Source of the DNA: Serpens gallinarum
GTDB taxonomy: Bacteria; Pseudomonadota; Gammaproteobacteria; Pseudomonadales; Pseudomonadaceae
Direction: 5' to 3'
DNA length: 64,000 nucleotides
Assembly: GCF_014836765.1 (NCBI RefSeq)
Contig: NZ_JACSQG010000001.1
Location: 244,896 to 308,895 of the forward strand
Under the pieces are notes generated by a model. That model made no database searches. It worked only from the letters and a program-made list of their open reading frames with translations, and was not told the origin of the DNA. Below, piece after piece: positions 27,881 to 37,136 of the stretch (the first letter of the stretch is position 1; every line of letters starts with the position of its first letter). Position numbers and translations under genes: made by a program.

Positions 27881-28702
27881 TCAACGCAGCGTGTGGGCCA
27901 CCGGTTGCGTTTGCGGCGGCGTGCGATAAACACCGTTTTTGCCATGGGCCGCCATCGCCCGGTTGCCGCGCAGGGCAATCATCGCCGGCACGTCGATCCA
28001 GTCGATACCTTGCTCGGCCAGGTTCGGCAGTTCACGTTCCAGCACCGCCAGGGTGTTGAGATGGGGATGGCCGATCATCACCACTGAACCTTGCCGGCGT
28101 GCCAGTTTTACCGCGCGCTCGAACTCGCGGGCGACGGCCTGCAGGCTTTGGTCGTGATCGAGAAACACATCCCGCGACAGGCTGGCCAAACCGATGCGTT
28201 GCGCTTCGGCGGCGGCCACCGTGGCGGCATTGGTACGGCTGTCGACAAAGAACAGGTGGCGTTGCTGCAGCTCGGGCATCAGCCAGGCCATGGCCTGTGG
28301 GTCGGCGGTCATTTGGCTGCCCATGTGGTTATTCAGACCGCGGGCATGGGGCACGCGGGCCAGGGCAGCCTTCAGGCGTGCCTGCAATTCTTCCTGCGGG
28401 CGTCCGGGCCGCCAGGCGTAGGGCCCATCGGCGGGTGCCATGGGCATGTGCAGCAGGACGGTTTTGCCGGCGCGGCTGGCGGCACGGGCGACTTCGTCGG
28501 CGTGGAGCGAGTCCGGAAGCACGGCCAGTGCCACCGGACCAGACAGCTCCAGTACGCGCCGGTCGCGTTCCGGGTTATTGCCGATATCGTCGATGATCAG
28601 GCTCAGGCGCGGTCTCTGCGTCTGGCTGCCGTCAGCGGCCAGCGAGCCGAGCGACAGCAGCAAACCGAACGCGCCAATGAGGGCGCGTGCCGCGCAGGTC
28701 AT
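27881..28702 (-). CDS. Divergent polysaccharide deacetylase family protein (YibQ-like)
   Basis: A 273-residue exported protein: signal peptide about 1-23 (SLGSLAADG), then SLIIDDIGNNPERD, which keeps the acidic pair of NodB-type deacetylases. LLHMPMAP, LNNHMGSQMT, FFVDSRT and VVMIGHPH follow. This is the DUF610/YibQ family of periplasmic carbohydrate-esterase-fold proteins; the substrate is unproved. Its ATG overlaps the ctpA stop by 4 bp, placing it in an envelope operon with ctpA and envC, which points to peptidoglycan-associated work. Confidence 0.88.
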   Translation of the reverse strand: MTCAARALIGAFGLLLSLGSLAADGSQTQRPRLSLIIDDIGNNPERDRRVLELSGPVALAVLPDSLHADEVARAASRAGKTVLLHMPMAPADGPYAWRPGRPQEELQARLKAALARVPHARGLNNHMGSQMTADPQAMAWLMPELQQRHLFFVDSRTNAATVAAAEAQRIGLASLSRDVFLDHDQSLQAVAREFERAVKLARRQGSVVMIGHPHLNTLAVLERELPNLAEQGIDWIDVPAMIALRGNRAMAAHGKNGVYRTPPQTQPVAHTLR

Positions 28703-30021
28703 TTAGCGCGGGTAATGCTCAATCCTTTGAGCAGGTTGAGCGCCTGGCTCAGTTGGTAGTCGTCATCCTGAAGACGGGGTTCATTTTGGGCTTTCTGGCT
28801 GCTGGGCTTGTCAGCCCCGCCATTGCCGTTGCCAAGATGGCCGAGCAGATCAGCCTCCTTGAAGTTCTCGTTGTCATTGCTGTCGCGGGTCAGACGGGCG
28901 CGGCGCACCTCGATGTCCGGAACGATGCCCTGGGCCTGGATCGAGCGGCCATTGGGCGTGTAATACAGCGCGGTGGTCAGCTTCAGGGCGCGGTCATTGT
29001 TGAGCGGCAGCACGGTCTGCACCGAACCCTTGCCGAAACTGTCGGTCCCCATGACCACGGCGCGCTTGCTGTCCTGCAGGGCGCCGGCGACGATTTCCGC
29101 GGCCGAGGCACTGCCGCCATTGATTAGCACCACCAGCGGTACGCCTTCACTGGCGTCGGCGCTGTTGGCAGAAAAGCGCAGCTCGGAATTGGCGATACGG
29201 CCTTCCGTATAGACGATCAGGCCCCTGGTCATGAAATGATCGGAGACTTCTACGGCCGACTGGAGAACCCCACCGGGGTTGTTGCGCAGGTCCAGCACCA
29301 GGCCTTCCAGCTTGCCGCCATTGGTGTTGCGCAGTTTGGCCAGCGCTTGACCGACTTCACTGCCGGTATTGACCTGGAACTGGGTGATGCGCAAGTAGCC
29401 ATAACCGCTTTCCAGCATCTGAGAGCGCACGCTCTGCACCTTGATCACGGCGCGGGTCAGTTGCACATCGAAGGGTTTGCCGCCGTCGCGTACCAGGGTC
29501 AGGGTGATTTTGGTCCCCGCCTTGCCACGCATCTTGTCCACGGCTTCCTGCATCGACAGACCCTTGGTGGGCTGGCCGTCAATCATGATGATCAGGTCGC
29601 CCGCTTCGATGCCGGCCTTGGCGGCCGGGGTGTCGTCGATGGGCGAGACCACGCGGATGAAGCCGTCTTCCATGCCGACTTCGATACCCAGGCCGCCGAA
29701 TTCGCCGCTGGTGCTTTCCTGCAGTTCCTGGAACGCCTGCGGATCGAGATAGGCCGAGTGCGGGTCGAGGTTGCTGAGCATGCCCTTGATGGCGTTTTCC
29801 AGCAGCGTCTTGTCATCCACCGGCTCGACATAGGCCGCCTTGATGCGGTCAAACACCTCGGCAAAGGTGCGTAGATCTTCCAGTGGCAATGGCGCCTGGG
29901 GCAAAGCGACCCGCTCGCCGCTGGCTGCGGGCTGCTGTGCCCAGGCATGACTGAAGGCCAGCGCCAGGCATAGCGTCAGTCCGCGCGAGAGGGCGATAGC
30001 GAAAGGGCGCAGATGCAGCAT
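28699..30021 (-). CDS. ctpA: Carboxyl-terminal processing protease (S41)
   Basis: A 440-residue periplasmic protease with signal peptide (about 1-28), a helical N-terminal part, a PDZ domain (about 107-195) and the S41 catalytic core. Ser306 in NGGSASAAEI and Lys331 in TDSFGKGSVQT show the 25-residue Ser/Lys spacing typical of this dyad. Pseudomonas CtpA degrades peptidoglycan cross-link hydrolases with a lipoprotein adaptor, controlling wall growth and virulence traits; this copy matches that class by size. GGAG precedes the ATG. It lies 30 bp after envC and overlaps the deacetylase gene. Confidence 0.95.
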   Translation of the reverse strand: MLHLRPFAIALSRGLTLCLALAFSHAWAQQPAASGERVALPQAPLPLEDLRTFAEVFDRIKAAYVEPVDDKTLLENAIKGMLSNLDPHSAYLDPQAFQELQESTSGEFGGLGIEVGMEDGFIRVVSPIDDTPAAKAGIEAGDLIIMIDGQPTKGLSMQEAVDKMRGKAGTKITLTLVRDGGKPFDVQLTRAVIKVQSVRSQMLESGYGYLRITQFQVNTGSEVGQALAKLRNTNGGKLEGLVLDLRNNPGGVLQSAVEVSDHFMTRGLIVYTEGRIANSELRFSANSADASEGVPLVVLINGGSASAAEIVAGALQDSKRAVVMGTDSFGKGSVQTVLPLNNDRALKLTTALYYTPNGRSIQAQGIVPDIEVRRARLTRDSNDNENFKEADLLGHLGNGNGGADKPSSQKAQNEPRLQDDDYQLSQALNLLKGLSITRAK

Positions 30022-30051
30022 GTTGAACTCCAGGAATAATGAAAAGGCGCG

Positions 30052-31305
30052 CTAACCCTGCGCGCGGCACCATTGTGCAGGATCACTGGGGCGACCCTGC
30101 TGACGAATAGCAAAATACAGCGCCGGAATTTCCTGGCCGCCGCTGGTGCCAACCGTGGCAATGGTATCACCGGCCTTGACGATGTCACCGGCCGTTTTCA
30201 GCAGGCTTTGGTTATGCCCGTAGAGGCTGAGGTAACCACCGCCGTGATCGAGAATGACCAGCATGCCGGCGCCACGCAACCAATCGGCGAATACGACCCG
30301 GCCACCGTGCACGGCGCGCACTGGTTGGCCGGCACGGCTGCCGATCAGGACGCCATCCCAGGTGCTGCGCGCATCTTCGCCACGCTGGGCACCATAGCGG
30401 GCCAACAGGCGGCCATCCACGGGCCAGGGCAATTTACCCCGCGCGTCGGCGAAGGGGCCGCCAAAGGTGAAGCCGCTACTGGAAACCAATGCCTCGCCGC
30501 TGACCGGTGCGCCGCTGGGGCGCTGCCGTTCGCGTTGGCGGCGCTCTTCGGCCAGGGCCTGCTGGCGAGCCTGTTCGGCTTCGCGGGCCTGGCGGGCGAG
30601 GGTGGCTTCGATGGTCTTGAGGACGTTTTGCAGTTCGGCCTGGTCTTGCTGACGGGCCTTGAGCTTCTGATTGCGGCTGTTTGCATCCTGATTCAACTGG
30701 ACCAGCGCCTGCTGGCGCTCTTTGCGAACCTCGCCAAGACGGGCCTGGCGCTCGGCCACGGCCTGTTTTTGCTTGGCCAGTTGCTGCTGCTGTGCGTCCA
30801 GGTCGCTTTCTACCTGGTGCAGTTGCACGAGCGTGTCGTTGAACCCCTGAAGCTGTTCCAGACGCGCCTGGTTCAGGTAGCTGTAGTAGGTCTGGACGCG
30901 GGAAAAGGCGGCGGGATTTTGCTGGTTGAGCAGCAGCTTGAGGTATTCGCCGCGCCCGTTCTGGTACGCAGCGCGCGCTTGAGTGCCGATCACACGTTGC
31001 TGTTCAGCGCGTGATTGCTGGAGTTTTTTTTTCTGTTGATCGAGTTGCTTGAGCTGCGCCTCGCTTTGATTCTGTTGCTGTTGCAGCTCGCGAACCTGTT
31101 TTTCCAGCTCGCCCATCTCCTGCTCGGTGGAGCGAAGCTGCTGCTGCACGCCGGACTTTTCCTGCTGCAGCTTCTCCAGCATCTTCTTCAGTTCGGCCAC
31201 GTCTTTGCGGGCCGCTTCGAGTTGTTGCTGGGTCTGCGCCTTCTGATCGGCGAAGGCTGGAGCCAGCAGGCAGCTCAGCAGAATAAGGGCAAGGGCTCGA
31301 AACAT
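30052..31305 (-). CDS. envC: Murein hydrolase activator EnvC
   Basis: A 417-residue exported protein: signal peptide about 1-19 (LAPAFA/DQ), a long coiled coil rich in Gln and Lys (about 20-260) and a C-terminal LytM domain. In the LytM domain the metal ligands are lost: TWDGVLIG stands where HxGxD is expected and ALYFAIR where LHFE is expected. That is how EnvC differs from active LytM peptidases; it recruits and activates amidases at the septum. ATG at 31305 is chosen at the start of the signal peptide. It precedes ctpA by 30 bp. Confidence 0.93.
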   Translation of the reverse strand: MFRALALILLSCLLAPAFADQKAQTQQQLEAARKDVAELKKMLEKLQQEKSGVQQQLRSTEQEMGELEKQVRELQQQQNQSEAQLKQLDQQKKKLQQSRAEQQRVIGTQARAAYQNGRGEYLKLLLNQQNPAAFSRVQTYYSYLNQARLEQLQGFNDTLVQLHQVESDLDAQQQQLAKQKQAVAERQARLGEVRKERQQALVQLNQDANSRNQKLKARQQDQAELQNVLKTIEATLARQAREAEQARQQALAEERRQRERQRPSGAPVSGEALVSSSGFTFGGPFADARGKLPWPVDGRLLARYGAQRGEDARSTWDGVLIGSRAGQPVRAVHGGRVVFADWLRGAGMLVILDHGGGYLSLYGHNQSLLKTAGDIVKAGDTIATVGTSGGQEIPALYFAIRQQGRPSDPAQWCRAQG

Positions 31306-31519
31306 GGGGCGTACGGCACCTGGAACAAAAGACTGGGCAAGTATGCCCAAAAAAGCAGCGGCGAGCTGCAGGCCAGGCGGCAGACTGTCGGATGGTTGGC
31401 AGGGTCGGTTTTCCGCGTACGGCTACGGATGATGCCAATCATGGGCAGGGTATATGCCGCTGGGGACGATTCCATTCGTCCCTGGCGAGCAGCTTAGCAG
31501 GTGGCTCTCAAAAAAATGA

Positions 31520-33055
31520 TCAGTGCAGTTCGACGATGCTGGTGCCGGTCATTTCTGCGGGTTGCGGCAGTCCCAGCAGGTTCAGCATGGTCGGTGCGAC
31601 ATCGGCCAGCACGCCGCCTTCGCGAATGCTCAGGTTGCGTTTGCCGACATAAATGAACGGCACTGGCTCGCACGTATGCGCGGTATGCGCTTGGCCGGTG
31701 ACGACGTCTTCCATCTGCTCGACGTTGCCGTGGTCAGCAGTGATCAAGGCTTCGCCACCCACCTTGTCCAGCGCGGTAACGATCCGGCCCATGCAGGCAT
31801 CCAAGCACTCCACGGCCTGCACGGCAGCGTCGAACACACCCGTGTGGCCCACCATGTCGCCGTTGGCGTAGTTGACGATGATTACGTCATAGCGCTGCTG
31901 CTCGATGGCTTCGATGATGCGGTCGGTGACTTCCGGCGCGCTCATCTGCGGCTGCAGGTCATAGGTGGCGACGTTCGGCGAAGGGATCAGGATGCGTTCC
32001 TCGCCGGGGAAGGGCTCTTCGCGGCCGCCGGAGAAAAAGAAGGTGACGTGAGCATACTTCTCGGTTTCGGCAATGCGCAGCTGAGTCTTGCCGTTGTTGG
32101 CCAGGTACTCGCCGAGCACGTTAGTCAGCGGCTCCGGCTTGAAGGCGCAGGGCGCGTCGATGCTGGCGGCGTACTGGGTGAGCATGACGAAGCCGGACAA
32201 CTGCGGCACACGGGCACGGGTAAAACCGGTGAAGTCGGCCTCGACGAACGCACGGGTCAGTTCGCGGGCGCGGTCGGCGCGGAAATTCATGAAGATCACC
32301 GCATCGCCGTTTTCCACACGGGCCGGGGCGCCGATGGTGGTGGCCTTGACGAACTCGTCGCTCTCCTCGCGAGCATAGGCGGCGTTCAGGCCCTCCACGG
32401 CGGTGGCGGCGTGGAAGTGGCCCTGGCCTTGGACGATCAGGTTGTAGGCCTGCTCGACGCGGTCCCAGCGGTTGTCACGGTCCATGGCGAAGTAGCGGCC
32501 AATCAAGCTGGCGATACGGCCCTTGCCGAGCTTGGCAAAGGAGGCTTCGAGCAGCTCGATGGACGGCTGGGCGCTTTTTGGCGGCGTGTCGCGGCCGTCG
32601 AGGAAGGCGTGCAGGTAGATGTGTGTGGCGCCACGGCGGGCAGCCGATTCGACCATGGCCACCAGGTGATCCTGATGACTGTGCACGCCACCATCGGAGA
32701 GCAGCCCCATGATGTGTACGGCCTTATCGGCGGCCACGGCCTTGTCCACGGCCGCGTTGATCGCCTCATTGGCGAAGAATTCGCCGTCGCGAATGGCCTT
32801 GGTGACGCGGGTAAAGTCCTGGTACACCACGCGGCCGGCGCCGAGGTTCATGTGGCCGACTTCGGAGTTGCCCATCTGCCCGTCCGGCAAACCGACGTCC
32901 ATGCCCGAGCCGGAAATCAGACCGTGGGGCTGGGTGGCGAGCAGTTGATCGTAAACCGGCGTATTGGCTGCATGGATGGCGTTGTAGTCGGGGCTTTCGC
33001 TGTGACCGAAGCCATCGAGAATCATCAGGACCAGGGGTTTGGGCGTGGCAGGCAT
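31520..33055 (-). CDS. gpmI: 2,3-bisphosphoglycerate-independent phosphoglycerate mutase
   Basis: Interconverts 3- and 2-phosphoglycerate with two Mn ions and a phosphoserine. The 511-residue protein starts [14 protein letters not shown] and has the nucleophile Ser64 in [55 protein letters not shown] and [10 protein letters not shown] complete the alkaline-phosphatase-like metal site. It is separated from envC by 214 bp with no strong terminator. It is divergent from the rhodanese-grxC-secB unit. Confidence 0.98.
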   Translation of the reverse strand: MPATPKPLVLMILDGFGHSESPDYNAIHAANTPVYDQLLATQPHGLISGSGMDVGLPDGQMGNSEVGHMNLGAGRVVYQDFTRVTKAIRDGEFFANEAINAAVDKAVAADKAVHIMGLLSDGGVHSHQDHLVAMVESAARRGATHIYLHAFLDGRDTPPKSAQPSIELLEASFAKLGKGRIASLIGRYFAMDRDNRWDRVEQAYNLIVQGQGHFHAATAVEGLNAAYAREESDEFVKATTIGAPARVENGDAVIFMNFRADRARELTRAFVEADFTGFTRARVPQLSGFVMLTQYAASIDAPCAFKPEPLTNVLGEYLANNGKTQLRIAETEKYAHVTFFFSGGREEPFPGEERILIPSPNVATYDLQPQMSAPEVTDRIIEAIEQQRYDVIIVNYANGDMVGHTGVFDAAVQAVECLDACMGRIVTALDKVGGEALITADHGNVEQMEDVVTGQAHTAHTCEPVPFIYVGKRNLSIREGGVLADVAPTMLNLLGLPQPAEMTGTSIVELH

Positions 33056-33202
33056 AAGATCGACTCGTTCCGCTTGATGGGGTCAATGGAAAAGGGCCGG
33101 GGATTCTAAGCGTTGGCGAGCGATGCGTCACGGCGCGTCAGGGTGCCGCCGGCTCGGGGCCCTGTGTATACTGCCGGCATTTTACCGTCCGGGAACATCT
33201 AG

Positions 33203-33616
33203 ATGCTTGCCACGTTGATTGAATTTGTCACTAACCACTATGTATTGAGCGGTATTTTCGTCGTTCTGGTGGTCCTCTTTGCGCTCAATGAACTGAGCCG
33301 CGGCGGCCGTAGTCTCAGCACCCGTGAACTGACCGCGCTGGTCAACAGCGAGCAGGGCATCGTGTTGGACGTGCGGGCGAAAAAGGATTTTGACGCCGGA
33401 CATATCGTCGATGCCTTGCACATGCCCTACGAAAAACTGGCTGCGCGCATTAGCGAGTTGGACAAACATAAAGCCAAGACCATTATCGTCGTCGACGCCA
33501 TGGGCCAACACTCCGGCACGGTGTGTCGCGAACTGCAGAAGGCAGGCTACACCGCTGCCAAGCTGTCCGGTGGCCTGGCCAGTTGGCGCGGTGACAATCT
33601 TCCAGTGGTGAAATGA
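33203..33616 (+). CDS. Membrane-anchored rhodanese-like protein (YibN-like), active-site Cys absent
   Basis: A 137-residue protein with an N-terminal membrane segment (about 12-28, LSGIFVVLVVLFALNEL) and a rhodanese domain (VLDVRAKKDFDAGHIVDALHMPY). At the active-site loop, where C-x-x-G-x-x-S is expected, the sequence is DAMGQHSG, so the sulfur-carrying Cys is replaced by Asp. Sulfurtransferase activity is therefore unlikely. Gene order rhodanese-grxC-secB is conserved in related bacteria. A TATACT -10-like box lies at 33167-33172 upstream. Confidence 0.88.
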   Translation: MLATLIEFVTNHYVLSGIFVVLVVLFALNELSRGGRSLSTRELTALVNSEQGIVLDVRAKKDFDAGHIVDALHMPYEKLAARISELDKHKAKTIIVVDAMGQHSGTVCRELQKAGYTAAKLSGGLASWRGDNLPVVK

Positions 33617-33617
33617 T

Positions 33618-33872
33618 ATGGCCCACGTCCTGATCTATACCTCTGCCTGGTGCCCGTATTGCATCCGCGCCAAGCAGCTCCTCGATCACAAGGGCGTGGT
33701 CTATGAAGAAATCGCCGTGGACGGTCAGCCTGCAGTGCGTGCCGAAATGCGCGACAAGGCGGGACGAACTTCAGTGCCGCAGATCTGGATCGGCGAGCGG
33801 CACGTAGGCGGTTGCGACGATCTGTATGCTCTGGAGCGCGCTGGCAAGCTGGACGCGCTGCTCCAAAGCTGA
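33618..33872 (+). CDS. grxC: Glutaredoxin 3
   Basis: An 84-residue glutaredoxin with the dithiol active site Cys12-Pro-Tyr-Cys15 (SAWCPYCIRAKQLL), cis-Pro in TSVPQIWI and the GSH-binding GGCDDLYALE. It reduces protein disulfides and mixed glutathione disulfides in the cytoplasm. It starts 1 bp after the rhodanese stop and lies 30 bp before secB. Confidence 0.97.
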   Translation: MAHVLIYTSAWCPYCIRAKQLLDHKGVVYEEIAVDGQPAVRAEMRDKAGRTSVPQIWIGERHVGGCDDLYALERAGKLDALLQS

Positions 33873-33902
33873 TTTCAACAAGCACGACAATAAGGCTCAG
33901 CC

Positions 33903-34388
33903 ATGACTGAACAAGCAAACAACGGTGCCGCGCAGAACGGCGAGAACCCTCAGTTTTCCCTGCAGCGCATCTATGTGAAGGACCTGTCCTTCGAAGCGCC
34001 GAAAAGCCCGGAAATCTTCCGTCAGGAATGGGCGCCGAATGTCGCATTGGACCTCAACACCCGTCAGAAGAGCCTGGAAGGCGACTTCCACGAAGTGGTG
34101 CTGACCCTCTCGGTAACGGTCAAGACCGGCGAAGAAGTGGCCTTCATCGCCGAAGTGCAACAGGCCGGCATCTTCCTGATCAAGGGCCTGGACGCCGCGT
34201 CCATGAGCCACACGCTTGGCGCGTTCTGCCCGAACATTCTGTTCCCCTATGCCCGCGAAGCGCTGGACAGCCTGGTCACTCGTGGCTCGTTCCCGGCCCT
34301 GATGCTGGCGCCGGTGAACTTTGATGCCCTGTACGCCCAAGAGCTGCAACGCATCAATGCCGAAGCCCAGACGGCTACGCAGCAGTAA
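33903..34388 (+). CDS. secB: Protein-export chaperone SecB
   Basis: A 161-residue acidic homotetramer-forming chaperone that keeps precursors unfolded and passes them to SecA. Conserved stretches are [73 protein letters not shown] and [10 protein letters not shown]. Third gene of the rhodanese-grxC-secB operon, followed by a terminator. Confidence 0.98.
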   Translation: MTEQANNGAAQNGENPQFSLQRIYVKDLSFEAPKSPEIFRQEWAPNVALDLNTRQKSLEGDFHEVVLTLSVTVKTGEEVAFIAEVQQAGIFLIKGLDAASMSHTLGAFCPNILFPYAREALDSLVTRGSFPALMLAPVNFDALYAQELQRINAEAQTATQQ

Positions 34389-34411
34389 GTTTCACGCTGC
34401 GGCAAGATGCG

Positions 34412-34437
34412 AAAAGCGCCCTCGGGCGCTTTTTTTT
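34412..34437 (+). terminator. Intrinsic terminator after secB
   Basis: AAAAGCGCCC and GGGCGCTTTT form the stem, followed by a run of eight T. It lies 23 bp beyond the secB stop, between secB and the convergent trmL. Confidence 0.9.
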
Positions 34438-34458
34438 GTTTGGCGGAGCGAACGGCGA

Positions 34459-34953
34459 TCACTGCTCCTGCGCGAAATCCAGTTGCCGCCAGGCCTCATA
34501 GACGGCCACGGCGACGGTGTTGGACAGGTTGAGGCTGCGGTTGCCTTCGCGCATCGGCAGGCGCAGGCGTTGCGCCTCAGGCAGGGCATCGCGTATCTCT
34601 GCGGGCAAGCCACGGCTTTCCGGGCCGAACAAAAAGGCATCACCGGCGCGGTAGTGCACCTGGTGATAGGGTTGCGAGCCCTTGGTGGTGAAGGCAAACA
34701 GGCGGGGCGCCTCGGCATCGATGGGCGCTCCGAGGCGCAGGTCAAGGCTGTCCAGGCAGTGCTTCAGGTCGGGGTGGCGCTTGAGCGGCGCGTATTCGTG
34801 ATAGTCCAACCCGGCGCGGCGCAGGCGCTTGTCGTCCAACTCATAGCCGAGCGGTTCGATCAGGTGCAATTGACACCCGCTGTTGGCGCACAGCCTGATA
34901 ATGTTGCCGGTATTGGGCGGAATTTCCGGTTGAAAAAGGATGACGTGAAACAT
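34459..34953 (-). CDS. trmL: tRNA (cytidine(34)-2'-O)-methyltransferase TrmL
   Basis: A 164-residue SPOUT methyltransferase (trefoil-knot SAM site) that methylates the wobble base of tRNA-Leu isoacceptors. Motifs: MFHVILFQPEIPPNTGNIIRLCAN at the N-terminus, HLIEPLGYELDDKRLRRAGLDYHEY, LFGPESRGLP and the knot region RLPMREGNRSLNLSNTVAVAVYEA. Its start codon shares the tetranucleotide CATG with the start of the divergent gene at 34952. Confidence 0.96.
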   Translation of the reverse strand: MFHVILFQPEIPPNTGNIIRLCANSGCQLHLIEPLGYELDDKRLRRAGLDYHEYAPLKRHPDLKHCLDSLDLRLGAPIDAEAPRLFAFTTKGSQPYHQVHYRAGDAFLFGPESRGLPAEIRDALPEAQRLRLPMREGNRSLNLSNTVAVAVYEAWRQLDFAQEQ

Positions 34954-35389
34954 GCGCGGTTCTCAGCACGAAGACGGGCAGCATTCTACTCCTCCGGCAG
35001 ACCCTCGGCGGCGCGTGTGGCCCCTGTTTCTGCTCGGCTTGGCGGTAAGTGGACTGCTGGTCGGGCTGATGCTGGGCAGGCTAATGGCGCCCGGAGATGT
35101 GCAGTTACTGGCTGTGCAGGCCACAAATGGCCTCGAGCTGTACTTTGACCGCGAGCCGGCCGTGCAGGCCCAGGATGTGGAAGGAGCCTATGCCCTGTTG
35201 ATTCAGGCGCAGGGCGCTGCCGAACAAGGCACACTTTCTCTGGCCGGTGGCGACGTGAAGTGGCGGGTGATGCCCTCGGCGCAGGGCCTGCTGGTCTACC
35301 TGGTCGCTACCCGCCCTTTGCCCGCGCAGTGGCAGGGCATCGAGGAGGGGGAGACGTGGCGGCTGGTCATCAGCCTCGCCACGGAATAA
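34952..35389 (+). CDS. Hypothetical single-pass membrane protein
   Basis: A 145-residue protein: a polar basic N-terminus, one membrane segment at about 22-45 (VWPLFLLGLAVSGLLVGLML) and a periplasmic beta-rich domain (LLAVQATNGLELYFDREPAVQ, LSLAGGDVKWRV, GLLVYLVATRPLPAQWQ). I do not recognise a family. AAGGA lies 12-16 nt before the ATG. The start overlaps the trmL start on the opposite strand. Its position between trmL and ntrC recurs in Pseudomonas, which supports a real gene. Confidence 0.75.
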   Translation: MRGSQHEDGQHSTPPADPRRRVWPLFLLGLAVSGLLVGLMLGRLMAPGDVQLLAVQATNGLELYFDREPAVQAQDVEGAYALLIQAQGAAEQGTLSLAGGDVKWRVMPSAQGLLVYLVATRPLPAQWQGIEEGETWRLVISLATE

Positions 35390-35499
35390 AAGGGGGGTTC
35401 CCCAATCCTGCCTGAACCAGGGGCCCCGAAAACTGGAGTCCTTGGACAATAAACCAGGGATGTTTATGTTTTATGACAGCCTTGGTCGGGTGTACGGAT

Positions 35500-35641
35500 G
35501 TAGAGGCGAATTCTTCGCCTGGCACATAACGTTCAAGCTGCATGAGCCTTGTGACGGACACCAACGTTTCCAATTCCCCGGTTAGTGGCATCCCAGCCGT
35601 CTTCGTAAGACGCAGGGGCCGGCGAATAAATTCGCCGCTAC
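35500..35641. repeat. Inverted pair of REP-like palindromes in the ntrC downstream spacer (35390-35696)
   Basis: GTAGAGGCGAATTCTTCGCC at 35500-35519 and, inverted, GGCGAATAAATTCGCCGCTAC at 35621-35641 share GTAGNGGCGAATT...TTCGCC. This head-to-head doublet is the shape of a REPIN. It is a different REP type from the GGCCGAATT family at 39.7-40.5 kb. Nothing else in this 307-bp spacer is recognisable, and no terminator with a T-run is seen for ntrC. Confidence 0.65.
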
Positions 35642-35696
35642 CTCGAAGCGTGCGAAGTGGACATGTCCGCCAGGCAGGCAGTGCTCGTAGAGGCCG

Positions 35697-37136
35697 CTAG
35701 CCGCCTTCTTCACCATCCTCTTCGTCACCGCCGTCTATGTTCAGGCCAAGTTCTTTGATCTTGCGTGTCAGGGTATTGCGGCCCCAGCCGAGTAGCACGG
35801 CGGCGTCGCGCCGGCGGCCGGCGGTGTGTTTGAGGGCGGTCTCGATCATGATCCGCTCGAACGCCGGCACGGCGCTGTCGAGGATGTTCGACTGCCCGCT
35901 GGCCAGGGCTTGGTCGGCCCAGTGGCGCAAACCGTGTTCCCAGTTGATGGCGGGCGCGGCATCCTGACTGTGGGTCAGTAGTTCCGGCGGTAACTCATCC
36001 AGGTGCACCTCGCGACCGGACGCCATCACGGTGATCCAGCGGCAGGTGTTCTCCAACTGGCGCACATTGCCTGGCCAGGGCAGGTTGCACAGGTACTCTT
36101 CGGTGTCCGGCTTGAGCAGTTTGGGCTCTACCGCCAGCTCACGGGCAGCCCGGCCGAGAAAGTGTCGGGCCAGTGCGGGAATGTCTTCGCGACGGTCGCG
36201 CAGTTGCGGAATATGAATGCGAATGACGTTCAGGCGATGAAACAAATCCTCGCGGAACCTGCCGTCGCGCACCAGGTTTTCCAGGTCCTGGTGGGTGGCG
36301 GCGATGATGCGCACATCGACCTTGACCGGGATATGGCCGCCGACCCGATAAAACTCGCCGTCGGCCAGCACCCGCAATAGACGCGTCTGGGTGTCGGCCG
36401 GCATGTCACCGATCTCGTCGAGAAACAGCGTGCCGCCATCGGCTTGCTCGAAACGCCCGCGACGCTGGTTGGCGGCGCCGGTAAAGGCGCCTTTCTCGTG
36501 GCCGAACAGCTCGGATTCCATCAGGTCCTTGGGAATCGCCGCCATGTTCAAGGCAATGAACGGCGAGGCGGCGCGCGGACTGTGACGATGCAGGGCATGA
36601 GCAACCAGCTCCTTGCCGGTACCGGACGCACCGTTGATCAGCACGGTGATCGTGGACTGGCTGAGCCGGCCAATGGCGCGAAATACTTCCTGCATCGCCG
36701 GTGCTTCGCCGATGATTTCCGGCGTGGCGTGCTGGGGTTCGGGGGCCGCCTGGTTTTGCTGTTCCTGGGCGTGCAAGTGGGCGCGCTTGACCAGCGAAAC
36801 CGCCTCGTCGACATCGAACGGCTTGGGCAAATATTCGAAGGCGCCGCCCTGGTAGGAGGCCACCGCGCTGTCCAGGTCCGAATGCGCGGTCATGATGATC
36901 ACCGGCAGGCCGGGGTGCTGTGCACGGATCTGCGCCAGCATGTCCAGGCCGCTGGCGCCGGGCATGCGGATGTCGGAAATGATCACGTCCGGTTGCTGGC
37001 GGGCCAGGCGACTGAGCACGCTATCGGCGCTGTCGAAACTTTGCGTGGTGAGTCCGCCTTGTTGCAGCGCCTTTTCCAGCACCCAGCGGATGGAGCGGTC
37101 GTCGTCGACGATCCAGACAGTTTCGCTTCGGTTCAT
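35697..37136 (-). CDS. ntrC: Nitrogen regulation response regulator NtrC
   Basis: A 479-residue sigma-54 activator: receiver domain with phosphoacceptor Asp55 (VIISDIRMPG), AAA+ domain with Walker A GASGTGKE (169-176), the sigma-54-contacting GAFTGA loop (216-221) and Walker B LFLDEIGDM. A C-terminal Fis-type HTH ends it (RDAAVLLGWGRNTLTRKIKELGL). Phosphorylated NtrC turns on glnA and nitrogen scavenging genes. ATG at 37136 overlaps the ntrB stop by 4 bp. Candidate binding sites lie upstream of ntrB and glnA. Confidence 0.98.
   Translation of the reverse strand: MNRSETVWIVDDDRSIRWVLEKALQQGGLTTQSFDSADSVLSRLARQQPDVIISDIRMPGASGLDMLAQIRAQHPGLPVIIMTAHSDLDSAVASYQGGAFEYLPKPFDVDEAVSLVKRAHLHAQEQQNQAAPEPQHATPEIIGEAPAMQEVFRAIGRLSQSTITVLINGASGTGKELVAHALHRHSPRAASPFIALNMAAIPKDLMESELFGHEKGAFTGAANQRRGRFEQADGGTLFLDEIGDMPADTQTRLLRVLADGEFYRVGGHIPVKVDVRIIAATHQDLENLVRDGRFREDLFHRLNVIRIHIPQLRDRREDIPALARHFLGRAARELAVEPKLLKPDTEEYLCNLPWPGNVRQLENTCRWITVMASGREVHLDELPPELLTHSQDAAPAINWEHGLRHWADQALASGQSNILDSAVPAFERIMIETALKHTAGRRRDAAVLLGWGRNTLTRKIKELGLNIDGGDEEDGEEGG

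Noticed and set aside
31463..31482. GGGACGA/TCGTCCC hairpin between gpmI and envC as a terminator
   Set aside because: Stem of 7 bp with no T-run on the minus strand; not enough to call.
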